Of a DNA stretch of 64,000 bases, positions 41,948 to 48,890 are shown one piece after another (the first letter of the stretch is position 1; every line of letters begins with the position of its first letter). This DNA is from Sulfuritalea sp. GTDB lineage: Bacteria; Pseudomonadota; Gammaproteobacteria; Burkholderiales; Rhodocyclaceae. The position numbers and the translations under genes are program-made. The DNA lies in assembly GCA_030247575.1 (NCBI GenBank), contig JAOTRV010000020.1, positions 1 through 64,000 on the forward strand, given 5' to 3'. The notes under the pieces are model-generated. The model made no database searches. It saw nothing but the letters and a program-made list of their open reading frames with translations, and had not been told where the DNA came from.

Positions 41948-42813
41948 GTGTGAACATCGAAATGCCGCCATTTCTGAAGTGGGCAGGAGGGAAGCGATGG
42001 CTAACATCGCTTCATACGGAGCAATTCCCGGTCGCATTCAATAGATATTTCGAGCCGTTCCTTGGAAGTGGTGCTGTGTTTTTTGCACTCCGCCCGGATG
42101 CCGCGACGTTGTCGGATCTAAACCTAGACCTTGTTGACACGTATAAGGGGATAAGAGATGAGTGGCGCGCCGTCGAAAAGCTACTACACGAATACCATCG
42201 CAAACACTCGAAGGAGCACTACCTGAAGGTCAGACAGAGCAAACCGAGAGTCCTTGCACGACGAGCTGCACGATTCATCTATCTAAATCGCACATGCTGG
42301 AATGCTCTCTACCGAGTGAATTTGAATGGACAGTTCAATGTTCCTATGGGAACAAAGACAAACGTCATTCTTGACGTCGATGATTTCAAGGAGCTGTCAA
42401 GTATTCTGCAGAGCACTGACATCCTCCATCAGGATTTTGAGGCCGTCATCGATCGGGCGCAGAAAGGCGACTTCATCTTCGCTGATCCTCCATACACGGT
42501 AAAACACAATTTCAATGGCTTCGTTAAGTACAACGAAAAGATCTTTCGCTGGGACGATCAGGTTCGTTTGAGCAAATGCCTAATCAAGGCAAAAAATCGT
42601 GGCTGCCTAGTACTTGTTACGAACGCAAATCACCCATCCATTTATGAATTGTATGAAAACGATTTTGATCTAACGCCGCTAAAGCGGAATAGTGTCATTG
42701 CAGCATCCAGTGAGAATCGCGGCGTCTATGAGGAGCTGATTATTAAGAACTATTCCCTTGCGCCGATCCATCGACCGCGAAACAAGCACTCTGACGTGTC
42801 CATTCAATCTTGA
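41944..42813 (+). CDS. DNA adenine methyltransferase, Dam/DpnM class (D12)
   Basis: N6-adenine methyltransferase of about 287-289 residues. The start is TTG at 41944, overlapping the previous stop, or GTG at 41950. It has the SAM motif FLKWAGGKRW near 10, motif I FEPFLGSGAVFFAL near 37, and the catalytic DPPY in FIFADPPYTVKHNFNGF near 178. The order I-TRD-IV is D12/alpha class. Dam and DpnM recognise GATC, but the target here is not proven. Four-base overlap with the nuclease-DGQHR gene indicates a coupled modification partner. AT-rich composition matches that gene. Confidence 0.9.
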   Translation: MSVNIEMPPFLKWAGGKRWLTSLHTEQFPVAFNRYFEPFLGSGAVFFALRPDAATLSDLNLDLVDTYKGIRDEWRAVEKLLHEYHRKHSKEHYLKVRQSKPRVLARRAARFIYLNRTCWNALYRVNLNGQFNVPMGTKTNVILDVDDFKELSSILQSTDILHQDFEAVIDRAQKGDFIFADPPYTVKHNFNGFVKYNEKIFRWDDQVRLSKCLIKAKNRGCLVLVTNANHPSIYELYENDFDLTPLKRNSVIAASSENRGVYEELIIKNYSLAPIHRPRNKHSDVSIQS

Positions 42814-42836
42814 TGTCACGAAGATTCAAGCTGGTA

Positions 42837-42917
42837 GCATGCAGTAAGGGGGCGGCTTCGGATTTGTTCGGGCGGCCTTGGACGCGTCCAAGAGTTGGCG
42901 CTGGCGGGACGCCGACA
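42837..42917 (+). repeat. Left long direct repeat flanking the toxin-antitoxin cassette
   Basis: About 80 bp that ends with repeat copy 8 and resembles 43758-43842 beyond the 25-nt core. Both read GCAxxxCAG-x-AAGGGG, then CGGC-T/A-TCGG, a GTTC block, TTGG and GTCC before AAGAGT. Similarity outside the core is moderate with small gaps. Confidence 0.6.
42890..42916 (+). repeat. Dispersed 25-nt repeat, copy 8 (between methyltransferase and antitoxin)
   Basis: Left block AGTTGGCGCTGG, spacer CGGG, right block ACGCCGA (one change). It is the right-hand boundary of the nuclease/methyltransferase pair and the left-hand boundary of the toxin-antitoxin pair. Confidence 0.82.
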
Positions 42918-43051
42918 CGCTGCTCTCCGTTTCTTGATTGAGGATGTCATTACATAGGGCGCCCCGCCGCTGATATTACGCTTTCCCTTAACCCTGCCTC
43001 CGCGTATCATGTACAGAATATTGCACGTCTTGTGCGCCACAGGAGGCAGCC

Positions 43052-43342
43052 ATGGGTATTTCCGCAAGCGACGTCATTCCGCTCTCGCACGCACGCGCCA
43101 ACTTCTCCGAGCTGGCTGAGGAAGTCAAGGCCGGTGCCGAGAAGATCATTACCAAGAACGGCGAAAGCTACATTGCCCTTATCGACGCCAGCCGGCTGGA
43201 CTACTACCACCGGCTGGAGCGGGAACGCATACATCTGCTGTTGATCGACGACGCGTCCAAGGGGCTTGACGATGTGGCTGCCGGCCGGGTGAAGGACGCC
43301 CGTAGCGTAATTCAATCGATCAAGCGCCGTCGCAGCGCCTGA
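43052..43342 (+). CDS. Type II antitoxin, Phd/YefM family
   Basis: A 96-residue protein with the Phd/YefM DNA-binding opening SDVIPLSHARANFSELAEEVKAGAEKIITKNGE (split) followed by SYIALIDASRLDYYHRLE, and a charged C-terminal helix that would wrap the toxin (DDVAAGRVKDARSVIQSIKRRRSA). It is 18 bp upstream of the RelE/ParE-type toxin. An AGGAGG site precedes the ATG. It likely represses its own promoter. Confidence 0.88.
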   Translation: MGISASDVIPLSHARANFSELAEEVKAGAEKIITKNGESYIALIDASRLDYYHRLERERIHLLLIDDASKGLDDVAAGRVKDARSVIQSIKRRRSA

Positions 43343-43360
43343 ACGGGTGGAACGGCACCC

Positions 43361-43765
43361 GTGACCAGGAAACTTGTCGTCAAACTCACTGCGAACTTCG
43401 AGCGTAACCTCGAAGACATCGAACGCTTTCTGATCGAAGCCGAAGCACCCCGCGCTTACGATGTCCTGCTCGATGAACTCCTCGGCACAGTGATTCGGAA
43501 TCTTGAACGGTTTCCCGGCATGGGGCGACCTTTCTTGATGAGGGCTCCCCGCTCTGTCGAGACCACCAACGCTGTTGAAGCACTACGAGCAAAGTTGTCG
43601 GCGCTGACGCCGGACCCGGAAGCGCTGCGTGAATACATCATGGACGACTACCTGGTGCTGTACGCGCAGATTGGCGGAAACATTCATCTGCTGGCGATCA
43701 GGCATCAGCGGCAGCTTTCTTTCGATTTCGAGTCCCATTGGGGCGCGAATTCCCCAGCGGCATAA
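43361..43765 (+). CDS. Type II toxin, RelE/ParE superfamily
   Basis: A 134-residue protein with a GTG start. It has the RelE/ParE fold pattern: N-terminal strand KLVVKLTANFERNLEDIERFL, helix, FPGMGRPFLM, and the terminal strands YIMDDYLVLYAQIGGNIHLLAIRHQRQLSFDF. The His/Arg near the end could be catalytic (ribosome-dependent mRNA cleavage) or it may target gyrase. It is longer than average because of a central VEALRAKLSALTPDPEAL insertion. The antitoxin gene is immediately upstream. Confidence 0.83.
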   Translation: MTRKLVVKLTANFERNLEDIERFLIEAEAPRAYDVLLDELLGTVIRNLERFPGMGRPFLMRAPRSVETTNAVEALRAKLSALTPDPEALREYIMDDYLVLYAQIGGNIHLLAIRHQRQLSFDFESHWGANSPAA

Positions 43766-43842
43766 CAGCAAGGGGTCGGCATCGGCCGAGTTCTCGAAGC
43801 ATTGGCCGGTCCCCAAGAGTCGGCGCTGGCGGGACGGCGACA
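43758..43842 (+). repeat. Right long direct repeat flanking the toxin-antitoxin cassette
   Basis: Counterpart of the element at 42837-42917. It starts inside the toxin gene's last codons and ends with repeat copy 9. It is slightly longer than the left copy because of small insertions around 43785-43800. Confidence 0.6.
43815..43841 (+). repeat. Dispersed 25-nt repeat, copy 9 (right edge of defence island)
   Basis: Consensus-perfect copy: AGTCGGCGCTGG, CGGG, ACGGCGA. It sits between the toxin gene and the tRNA-Ser terminator. Confidence 0.88.
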
Positions 43843-43871
43843 AGCCGCCCGCGAATTGAGCGGTGCCAAAA

Positions 43872-43899
43872 ACAAAACGCCCCTCGCGGGGCGTTTTGT
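43872..43899. terminator. Rho-independent terminator of tRNA-Ser
   Basis: A perfect 12-bp stem (ACAAAACGCCCC with its complement) and TCGC loop. The A/T flanks make it usable in both directions, ending the tRNA from the right and the toxin operon from the left. Confidence 0.9.
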
Positions 43900-43908
43900 C
43901 TGATTCAC

Positions 43909-44001
43909 TGGCGGAGACGCAGGGATTCGAACCCTGGATCCAGGTTTTGCCCAGATGCACCCTTAGCAGGGGTGTGCCTTCGACCACTCGGCCACGTCTC
44001 C
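43909..44001 (-). tRNA. tRNA-Ser (anticodon GCU)
   Basis: On the minus strand the sequence starts GGAGACGTGGCCGAGTGG and ends with GTCTCC-G-CCA, giving a 7-bp acceptor stem. The anticodon loop reads CTGCTAA with anticodon GCT. A long variable arm of the class II type and the T-loop GGTTCGAATCC are present. CCA is encoded. Length is 93 nt. No duplicated 3' segment marking an integration site was seen near the left edge of the neighbouring island. Confidence 0.95.
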
Positions 44002-44092
44002 GAAAACGGCGATGAACTTGGGGTTCACGGCTGTTTGCAGGGGGCGGAGTATACCCGAATCGACCTTTGCTGTCGGCAACAACGCGGCAGGG

Positions 44093-44758
44093 CTAGCCGC
44101 GCAGGCTGATCTGCGGCCAGCCGCGCTGGACGGCGGCTTGCGCCAGCGTGGCGTCGGCATCGACGGCGACGGGATGCGTGACTTTCTCCAGCAGTGGCAG
44201 GTCGTTGTGCGAATCGCTGTAGAACCAGCTTTGCTCGAAGCTGCCGAGCCACAGGCCGAGCGATTCCAGCCAGGCGTCGACGCGCACGATCTTGCCTTCG
44301 CGGAAGGACGGCGTGCCGCGCGGCTGGCCGGTGAAGCGGCCGTTCTCCTGCGCCGGAATCGTGGCGATCAGGTGCGGGATGTTGAATTCCTGCGCGATCG
44401 GGCCGGTGACGAAGCTGTTGGTGGCGGTGACGATGGCGAGCAGGTCGCCCTTGGCGGCGTGCTTCGCCACGAGTTCGCGCGCGGCCGCGCTGATCAGCGG
44501 CCGGATGCGCGTGGCGAGGAACTCCCTGTGCCATGTGTCGAGTTCATCGCGCGGGTGGCGCGACAGCGGGGCGAGCTGGAAATCGAGGAAGGCGTGGATG
44601 TCCAGCGTGCCGGCCTTGTACTGTTCGAAGAACTCGATGTTGCGCGCTTCGTGCACTTCGCGGTCGAGCACGCCCTTGCCGATCAGGAATTGCGCCCACT
44701 CGAAATCCGAATCACCGGACAGGAGCGTGTTGTCGAGGTCAAATAGTGCGAGGTTCAT
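44093..44758 (-). CDS. HAD-IB family phosphatase (SerB-like)
   Basis: A 221-residue HAD hydrolase. Motif I is FDLDNTLLSGDSDFEW with nucleophile Asp7, motif II VTATNSF, and motif IV YSDSHNDLPLLE. It belongs to the IB group (PSPase-like) with a helical cap. Such genes are common beside hda in betaproteobacteria. The true substrate is uncertain; phosphoserine or other phosphomonoesters are possible. Confidence 0.88.
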   Translation of the reverse strand: MNLALFDLDNTLLSGDSDFEWAQFLIGKGVLDREVHEARNIEFFEQYKAGTLDIHAFLDFQLAPLSRHPRDELDTWHREFLATRIRPLISAAARELVAKHAAKGDLLAIVTATNSFVTGPIAQEFNIPHLIATIPAQENGRFTGQPRGTPSFREGKIVRVDAWLESLGLWLGSFEQSWFYSDSHNDLPLLEKVTHPVAVDADATLAQAAVQRGWPQISLRG

Positions 44759-44818
44759 GGCGTGCCGCCGGGCCGCCCCAAGGCAGCCGTTCCAATGGCC
44801 TGCGAGCATCGCGAGCCG

Positions 44819-44853
44819 CAGTCACCCCTTTTCTCGGAAAAGGGGCTGGGGGA
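44819..44853. repeat. REP-like palindromic unit, copy 1
   Basis: CAGTCACCCC followed by a 9-bp perfect stem (CCCCTTTTC / GAAAAGGGG, loop TCG) and CTGGGGGA. It lies between hda and the HAD gene on the minus-strand transcript. It shares the CAGTCACCCC-stem-GGGG-GGGGGA frame with the element at 48811-48853. Confidence 0.6.
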
Positions 44854-44861
44854 TATGTCGT

Positions 44862-45557
44862 TCATGACTTGTCCAGATCGAGTGAGGTCTGCATCAATTC
44901 GCGCAGCAGGGGCAGGGTGGGCGGGCGCTTTTGTTCGAGCGAGGCGCGGTCCAGGCTGTTGAGCATGGCCATCAGCGAGGGCAGGTCGCGGCGGCCGTGG
45001 CGCAGCAGGTAGTGCACCACGCCGGCATCCATTAGCATGCCGCGTTCGATCGCATGGCGGCGCAGGGCGGCGGCTTTTTCGTCGTCCGAGAGGCACTGGG
45101 TTTCATAGATCAGCGTCTGGCCGATGCGGGTGCGCAGGTCCTCGCGCAGCGCCAGCCGCAGCGGCGGTTCGTTGCCGGCGAGCAGCAGGGCCAAGCCGAG
45201 AAAGCGCGCGGCGTTGAAGGCGCGAAACAGGGCGATCTGCGCCTCGGGTCCGAGCCCCTGCACATCGTCGATCACCAGCAGGGTGCCGGTGGCGAGCGGC
45301 AATTCCGCGCCGGCTTCGGCGCCGTTCACGAATACCGTGGGCCGCTTGCCGCGCGCCGCTTCGGCGGTCGCCGCCAGCAGGTGGCTCTTGCCGCAGCCGT
45401 CGGGACCCCAGACGTAGAGCGCGTCGAAACTGCTGGCCTCGGCCAGGTTGCGCAGGCGCGCCACCAGCTCGGCATTGGCGCCGGTGACGAAATTCTCCAG
45501 CGTCGGCGGCTGTTCGGGCTTGAGGTCGAGCAGCATTTGTTGCTGCGGCGTAAGCAT
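44862..45557 (-). CDS. hda: DnaA regulatory inactivator Hda
   Basis: A 231-residue AAA+ protein homologous to DnaA domain III. With the clamp it stimulates hydrolysis of DnaA-ATP. It has Walker A VWGPDGCGKSHLLAAT near 50, Walker B TLLVIDDVQGLGPEAQ near 92, and sensor/Arg-finger segment LALREDLRTRIG. The N-terminus MLTPQQQMLLDLKPEQPPTLENFV matches the clamp-binding end. It starts directly after the AI-2E permease stop. Confidence 0.93.
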   Translation of the reverse strand: MLTPQQQMLLDLKPEQPPTLENFVTGANAELVARLRNLAEASSFDALYVWGPDGCGKSHLLAATAEAARGKRPTVFVNGAEAGAELPLATGTLLVIDDVQGLGPEAQIALFRAFNAARFLGLALLLAGNEPPLRLALREDLRTRIGQTLIYETQCLSDDEKAAALRRHAIERGMLMDAGVVHYLLRHGRRDLPSLMAMLNSLDRASLEQKRPPTLPLLRELMQTSLDLDKS

Positions 45558-46637
45558 CTATTGGCCCTGATAGAAGCGGCTGGCGAGATACAGCGCGCGC
45601 ACTTCCCGCAGGCCGACCAGCAGCATGGCCGATGCGGGCAGGGCGGCGAGGATGCCGAAGAAGCCGAAGATCTGGCCGAAGGCCATCAGGGCGAAGATCA
45701 CCGCCAGCGGGTGCAGGCCGATGCGCTCGCCGACGAGGAAGGGCGTGAGCAGGAAGCTTTCCAGCAATTGCCCGATGCCATACACGATCAGTACGGCGAT
45801 GATCGGTTCCCAGCCGGCGAACTGCAGCGCGGCGACCAGCAATGCCAGGATCAGGCCGGTGGCATAACCCAGGTAGGGGATGAAGATCAGCAGGCCGGTG
45901 ACGACGCCGATCGAGAACGCCGAGGGAATGCCGGCCAGCCACAATCCGACGGTGTAGTAGATGGCGAGGATCGCCATGACCAGGACCTGGCCGCGCAGGT
46001 ATTGCGAAAGCACGGCGTCGATGTCGCTCGCCACGCCGATCAGCTTGGCGTGCCAGGGGCGCGGGATGGCGTTGCCCAGGCGGCCCATCATGCCGTGCCA
46101 GTCCATCAGCAGATAGAACATCACCACCGGCGCCAGCATCAGGTTCACGGCGAGGCCGACCAGCGCCACGCCGCCGATCCTGAGCGAGTTGTAGAGGCGC
46201 TCGAGAATGACCTGCACGGTGTCCCAGTTGCCGGCGGCCAGCTTTTGCAGCGAGGCGGAATCGAAGCGCAGCTTGATGCCGAAATGCTGACGCAGCCAGG
46301 GCGCCAGCTTCTCGTTGGCCAGCGTCAGCGCCTCCGGGGTGCGCGCCGCGAGTAGCGCGGCCTCTTCGTAAAGCAGGGGAAACACGATCAGGACCAGGCC
46401 GGCGCCCAGTGCGCCCAGGGCCAGCATGACGATGACGACCGCCAGCATGCGCGGCACGCCCCAGCCCGCGATGCGGTCGGTCACCGGGTTGCAGATATAG
46501 GCGAGGATGGCCGCCAGCAGGAAGGGCGTGAGGATCGGCGACAGCGCGTAGAACAGGGCGGCAATTGCCAGTCCGGCCGCGATCCACAGGGCGGTTTGCA
46601 GTCGGTCGCTATTCGGGGCTTCGGGAGGCGGGGTCAT
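45558..46637 (-). CDS. AI-2E family (PerM-like) membrane protein
   Basis: A 359-residue protein from the ATG at 46637 (MTPPPEAPNSDRLQTALWIAAG); 46673 is an alternative start. It has about eight hydrophobic helices with the PF01594 marks SPILTPFLLAAILAYICNPV near the start and VLIVYGIGQLLESFLLTPFLVGERIGLHPLAVI (in blocks) near the end. Members export AI-2 or act as Na/H-type carriers; the usual partner of hda in betaproteobacteria. It is divergent from purM. Confidence 0.9.
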   Translation of the reverse strand: MTPPPEAPNSDRLQTALWIAAGLAIAALFYALSPILTPFLLAAILAYICNPVTDRIAGWGVPRMLAVVIVMLALGALGAGLVLIVFPLLYEEAALLAARTPEALTLANEKLAPWLRQHFGIKLRFDSASLQKLAAGNWDTVQVILERLYNSLRIGGVALVGLAVNLMLAPVVMFYLLMDWHGMMGRLGNAIPRPWHAKLIGVASDIDAVLSQYLRGQVLVMAILAIYYTVGLWLAGIPSAFSIGVVTGLLIFIPYLGYATGLILALLVAALQFAGWEPIIAVLIVYGIGQLLESFLLTPFLVGERIGLHPLAVIFALMAFGQIFGFFGILAALPASAMLLVGLREVRALYLASRFYQGQ

Positions 46638-46758
46638 TTCCGGTAAAATTCGCGGCTGTGCTGTGGTCGGCAACGCGAATTATCGCCGATCCGGCGCCGA
46701 ACCGCGCTTTTGACCGACTTCCGGCCTTCATTCCGACAGCGTCTTCAAGGACTTCATC

Positions 46759-47808
46759 TTGACCGATTCCACGCCTTCCCCGTCCCCGCTCACTTACCGC
46801 GATGCGGGAGTCGATATCGATGCCGGCGATGCGCTGGTCGAACGCATCAAGCCCGCCGCCAAGCGCACCATGCGTCCCGAGGTGCTGGCCGGCATCGGCG
46901 GTTTCGGCGCGCTGTTCCAGATCTCGAAGAAATATCGCGAGCCGGTGCTGGTCTCCGGCACCGATGGCGTCGGCACCAAGCTCAAACTCGCATTCCACTG
47001 GAATCGCCACGACACCGTCGGCCAGGACCTGGTGGCGATGAGCGTCAATGACATCCTGGTGCAGGGCGCCGAGCCGCTGTTCTTTCTCGACTACTTCGCC
47101 TGCGGCCGGCTCGACGTCGAAACCGCGGCGACGGTGGTCGAAGGCATCGCCCGCGGTTGCGAACTCGCCGGCTGCTCGCTGATCGGCGGCGAGACGGCGG
47201 AAATGCCCAGCATGTATCCGGACGGCGAATACGACCTCGCCGGCTTCGCCGTCGGCGCGGTGGAAAAGGCCGAGATCATCGACGGCAAATGGATCCGCCC
47301 GGGCGACGTGGTGCTCGGCCTCGCATCCTCCGGCGCGCACTCCAACGGCTATTCGCTGATCCGCAAGATCATCGAGCGCGCACAGCCCGACCCGAAAATG
47401 GACATCGGCGGCGTGCCACTGGCCGACGCGGTGATGGCGCCGACGCGCATCTATGTCAAACCGCTGCTGGCGCTGATCCAGGCGCTGCCGGTGAAGGGCA
47501 TGGCGCACATCACCGGCGGCGGCCTGACCGAGAACATTCCGCGGGTGCTGGGCACGCACCTGACGGCGATCATCGACAGCAAGAACTGGCCGCTGCCGCC
47601 GCTGTTTCAATGGCTGCAGAAGGAAGGCCAGGTCGCCGACGCCGAAATGCACCGCGTCTTCAACTGCGGCATCGGCATGGTGGTGATCGTCGCCGAGGCC
47701 GATGCCGGCGCGGCGATGCAGCTGCTGGCGGCGGCAGGCGAGAAGGTCTTTCACATCGGCCGCATCGAGGCGCGCGGCGAAGGCCAGGCGCAGACCGTCG
47801 TCCGCTGA
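46759..47808 (+). CDS. purM: Phosphoribosylformylglycinamidine cyclo-ligase (AIR synthetase)
   Basis: Fifth step of purine synthesis. The 349-residue protein has the N-terminal [19 protein letters not shown], the ATP-site [33 protein letters not shown], and [15 protein letters not shown]. The start is TTG at 46759, preceded by AAGGA at a suitable distance; no ATG or GTG near the conserved N-terminus offers an alternative. Confidence 0.96.
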   Translation: MTDSTPSPSPLTYRDAGVDIDAGDALVERIKPAAKRTMRPEVLAGIGGFGALFQISKKYREPVLVSGTDGVGTKLKLAFHWNRHDTVGQDLVAMSVNDILVQGAEPLFFLDYFACGRLDVETAATVVEGIARGCELAGCSLIGGETAEMPSMYPDGEYDLAGFAVGAVEKAEIIDGKWIRPGDVVLGLASSGAHSNGYSLIRKIIERAQPDPKMDIGGVPLADAVMAPTRIYVKPLLALIQALPVKGMAHITGGGLTENIPRVLGTHLTAIIDSKNWPLPPLFQWLQKEGQVADAEMHRVFNCGIGMVVIVAEADAGAAMQLLAAAGEKVFHIGRIEARGEGQAQTVVR

Positions 47809-47831
47809 CGCCGCGCAGTTTGCTGCTTACT

Positions 47832-47856
47832 GCGCCGTAGCGTCAGCGTCTACTCA
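47832..47856 (-). repeat. Dispersed 25-nt repeat, copy 10 (over the miaA stop)
   Basis: Minus orientation, second subtype with changes: left block AGTAGACGCTGA, spacer CGCT, right block ACGGCGC. On the miaA strand it supplies the last codons Ser-Arg-Arg and the TGA stop, so the gene end lies within the repeat. Confidence 0.7.
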
Positions 47857-48889
47857 TGGACAGATGGGCGTCGACTGCGGCGAGTACGTCGGCCGTCGCT
47901 CCCGATTGCAGCGGATCGATGACCAGCAGCTCATCCATGCTCTTCAGCCAGGTCAGCTGGCGCTTGGCGAACTGCCGCGTGGCGAACACGCCGCGATCGC
48001 GCAATTCGGCTGGCGGCAATTCCCCTTCGAGCATTTCCCACACCTGCCGGTAGCCGACGCAGCGCATCGACGGCAGCCCGGCGTCGAGCCGGTACTTCCG
48101 GCGCAGCATCTTCACTTCATCGACCAGGCCAGCGGCCAGCATGTCGTCGAAGCGCTGCGCGATGCGCCGGTGCAGTTCGCTGCGATCTCCCGGCACCAGT
48201 GTCAGCGTCAGGCAGTTGAAGGGCGGGGCGGCGTTCTTCTGTTCGGCAAAGAAGCTGCCTAGGGTACGGCCGGAGAGCCGCAGCACCTCGATGGCGCGCT
48301 GGATGCGCTGCGCATCGTTGGGCTTCAGCCGCGCGGCGGTCTCGGGATCGAGCCGCGCCAGTTCCGCATGCAGGGCCGGCCAGCCGCGCTCGGCGGCTTC
48401 GGCATCGATGGTGGCGCGCAGGGCGGCATCCGCCTGCGGCAGGTCGGCCAGCCCCTCGCGCAAGGCTTTGACATAAAGCATGGTGCCGCCGACCAGCAGC
48501 GGAATCCGGCCGGCCGCCGTAATGGCGGCCATCTCGCGCAGGGCGTCGCTGCGAAATTGCGCCGCCGAGTAGCGTTCCTCGGGCGTGATCAGGTCGATCA
48601 GCCGGTGCGGAAAGCGCGCCAGCGTCGCGGCATCGGGCTTGGCGGTGCCGATGTTCATGTCGCGAAACACCTGCGCCGAATCGACGCTGACGATGTCGCA
48701 GGGAAAGCGCGTCGCCAGTTCGAAGGCCAGCGCCGTCTTGCCGCTGGCGGTGGGTCCGATGAGGAGGATGGCCGGCGGCTGCCGGCCATCCTCCTCATCG
48801 GACCGAGAAGGCCTCTCCCCCCCCGGCCCCCGCCCCGGGGGCGGGGGTGACTGATCGGCTGCGCCCTTCGGGCTCGACGATGGGGCCAA
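47843..48889 (-). CDS. miaA: tRNA dimethylallyltransferase
   Basis: Transfers a dimethylallyl group to A37 of UNN-reading tRNAs. The catalytic core begins at PAILLIGPTASGKTALAFEL (P-loop, near 48793 downwards) and includes DSAQVFRDMNIGTAKP, RYSAAQFRSDALREM, and the tRNA-contact region NDAQRIQRAIEVLRLSG. The N-terminal 36 residues are not family sequence: they are read through a REP-like unit and one arm of a perfect 24-bp inverted repeat, and the only in-frame start is a TTG at 48889 without a good site. The 3' end lies in repeat copy 10. The core is certain, the start is not. Confidence 0.9.
   Translation of the reverse strand: MAPSSSPKGAADQSPPPPGRGPGGERPSRSDEEDGRQPPAILLIGPTASGKTALAFELATRFPCDIVSVDSAQVFRDMNIGTAKPDAATLARFPHRLIDLITPEERYSAAQFRSDALREMAAITAAGRIPLLVGGTMLYVKALREGLADLPQADAALRATIDAEAAERGWPALHAELARLDPETAARLKPNDAQRIQRAIEVLRLSGRTLGSFFAEQKNAAPPFNCLTLTLVPGDRSELHRRIAQRFDDMLAAGLVDEVKMLRRKYRLDAGLPSMRCVGYRQVWEMLEGELPPAELRDRGVFATRQFAKRQLTWLKSMDELLVIDPLQSGATADVLAAVDAHLSMSRR
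48753..48804. repeat. Perfect 24-bp inverted repeat over the miaA 5' end
   Basis: Arms 48753-48776 and 48781-48804 are exact reverse complements, with a 4-nt GGCT loop. The left arm is the conserved miaA sequence coding for PAILLIGP; the right arm, just upstream in the gene, is its mirror copy. In mRNA this would fold into a long hairpin at the beginning of the miaA core. Confidence 0.9.
48811..48853. repeat. REP-like palindromic unit, copy 2
   Basis: A GC-only palindrome (CCCCCGCCCC / GGGGCGGGGG at 48827-48847) within the same CAGTCACCCC...GGGGG frame, on the minus strand, as the unit at 44819. It lies between mutL and the miaA core. Confidence 0.6.
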
Positions 48890-48890
48890 C

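Noticed and set aside
39560..43765. CRISPR array or Dnd/Ssp system in the defence island
   Set aside because: No regularly spaced identical repeats and no dndA, C, D or E genes are present; only the DGQHR domain is shared.
43909..44001. tRNA-Ser as an integration site for the neighbouring defence island
   Set aside because: No integrase gene and no copy of the tRNA 3' end at the left edge near 39.4 kb were seen. The dispersed repeat explains the borders better.
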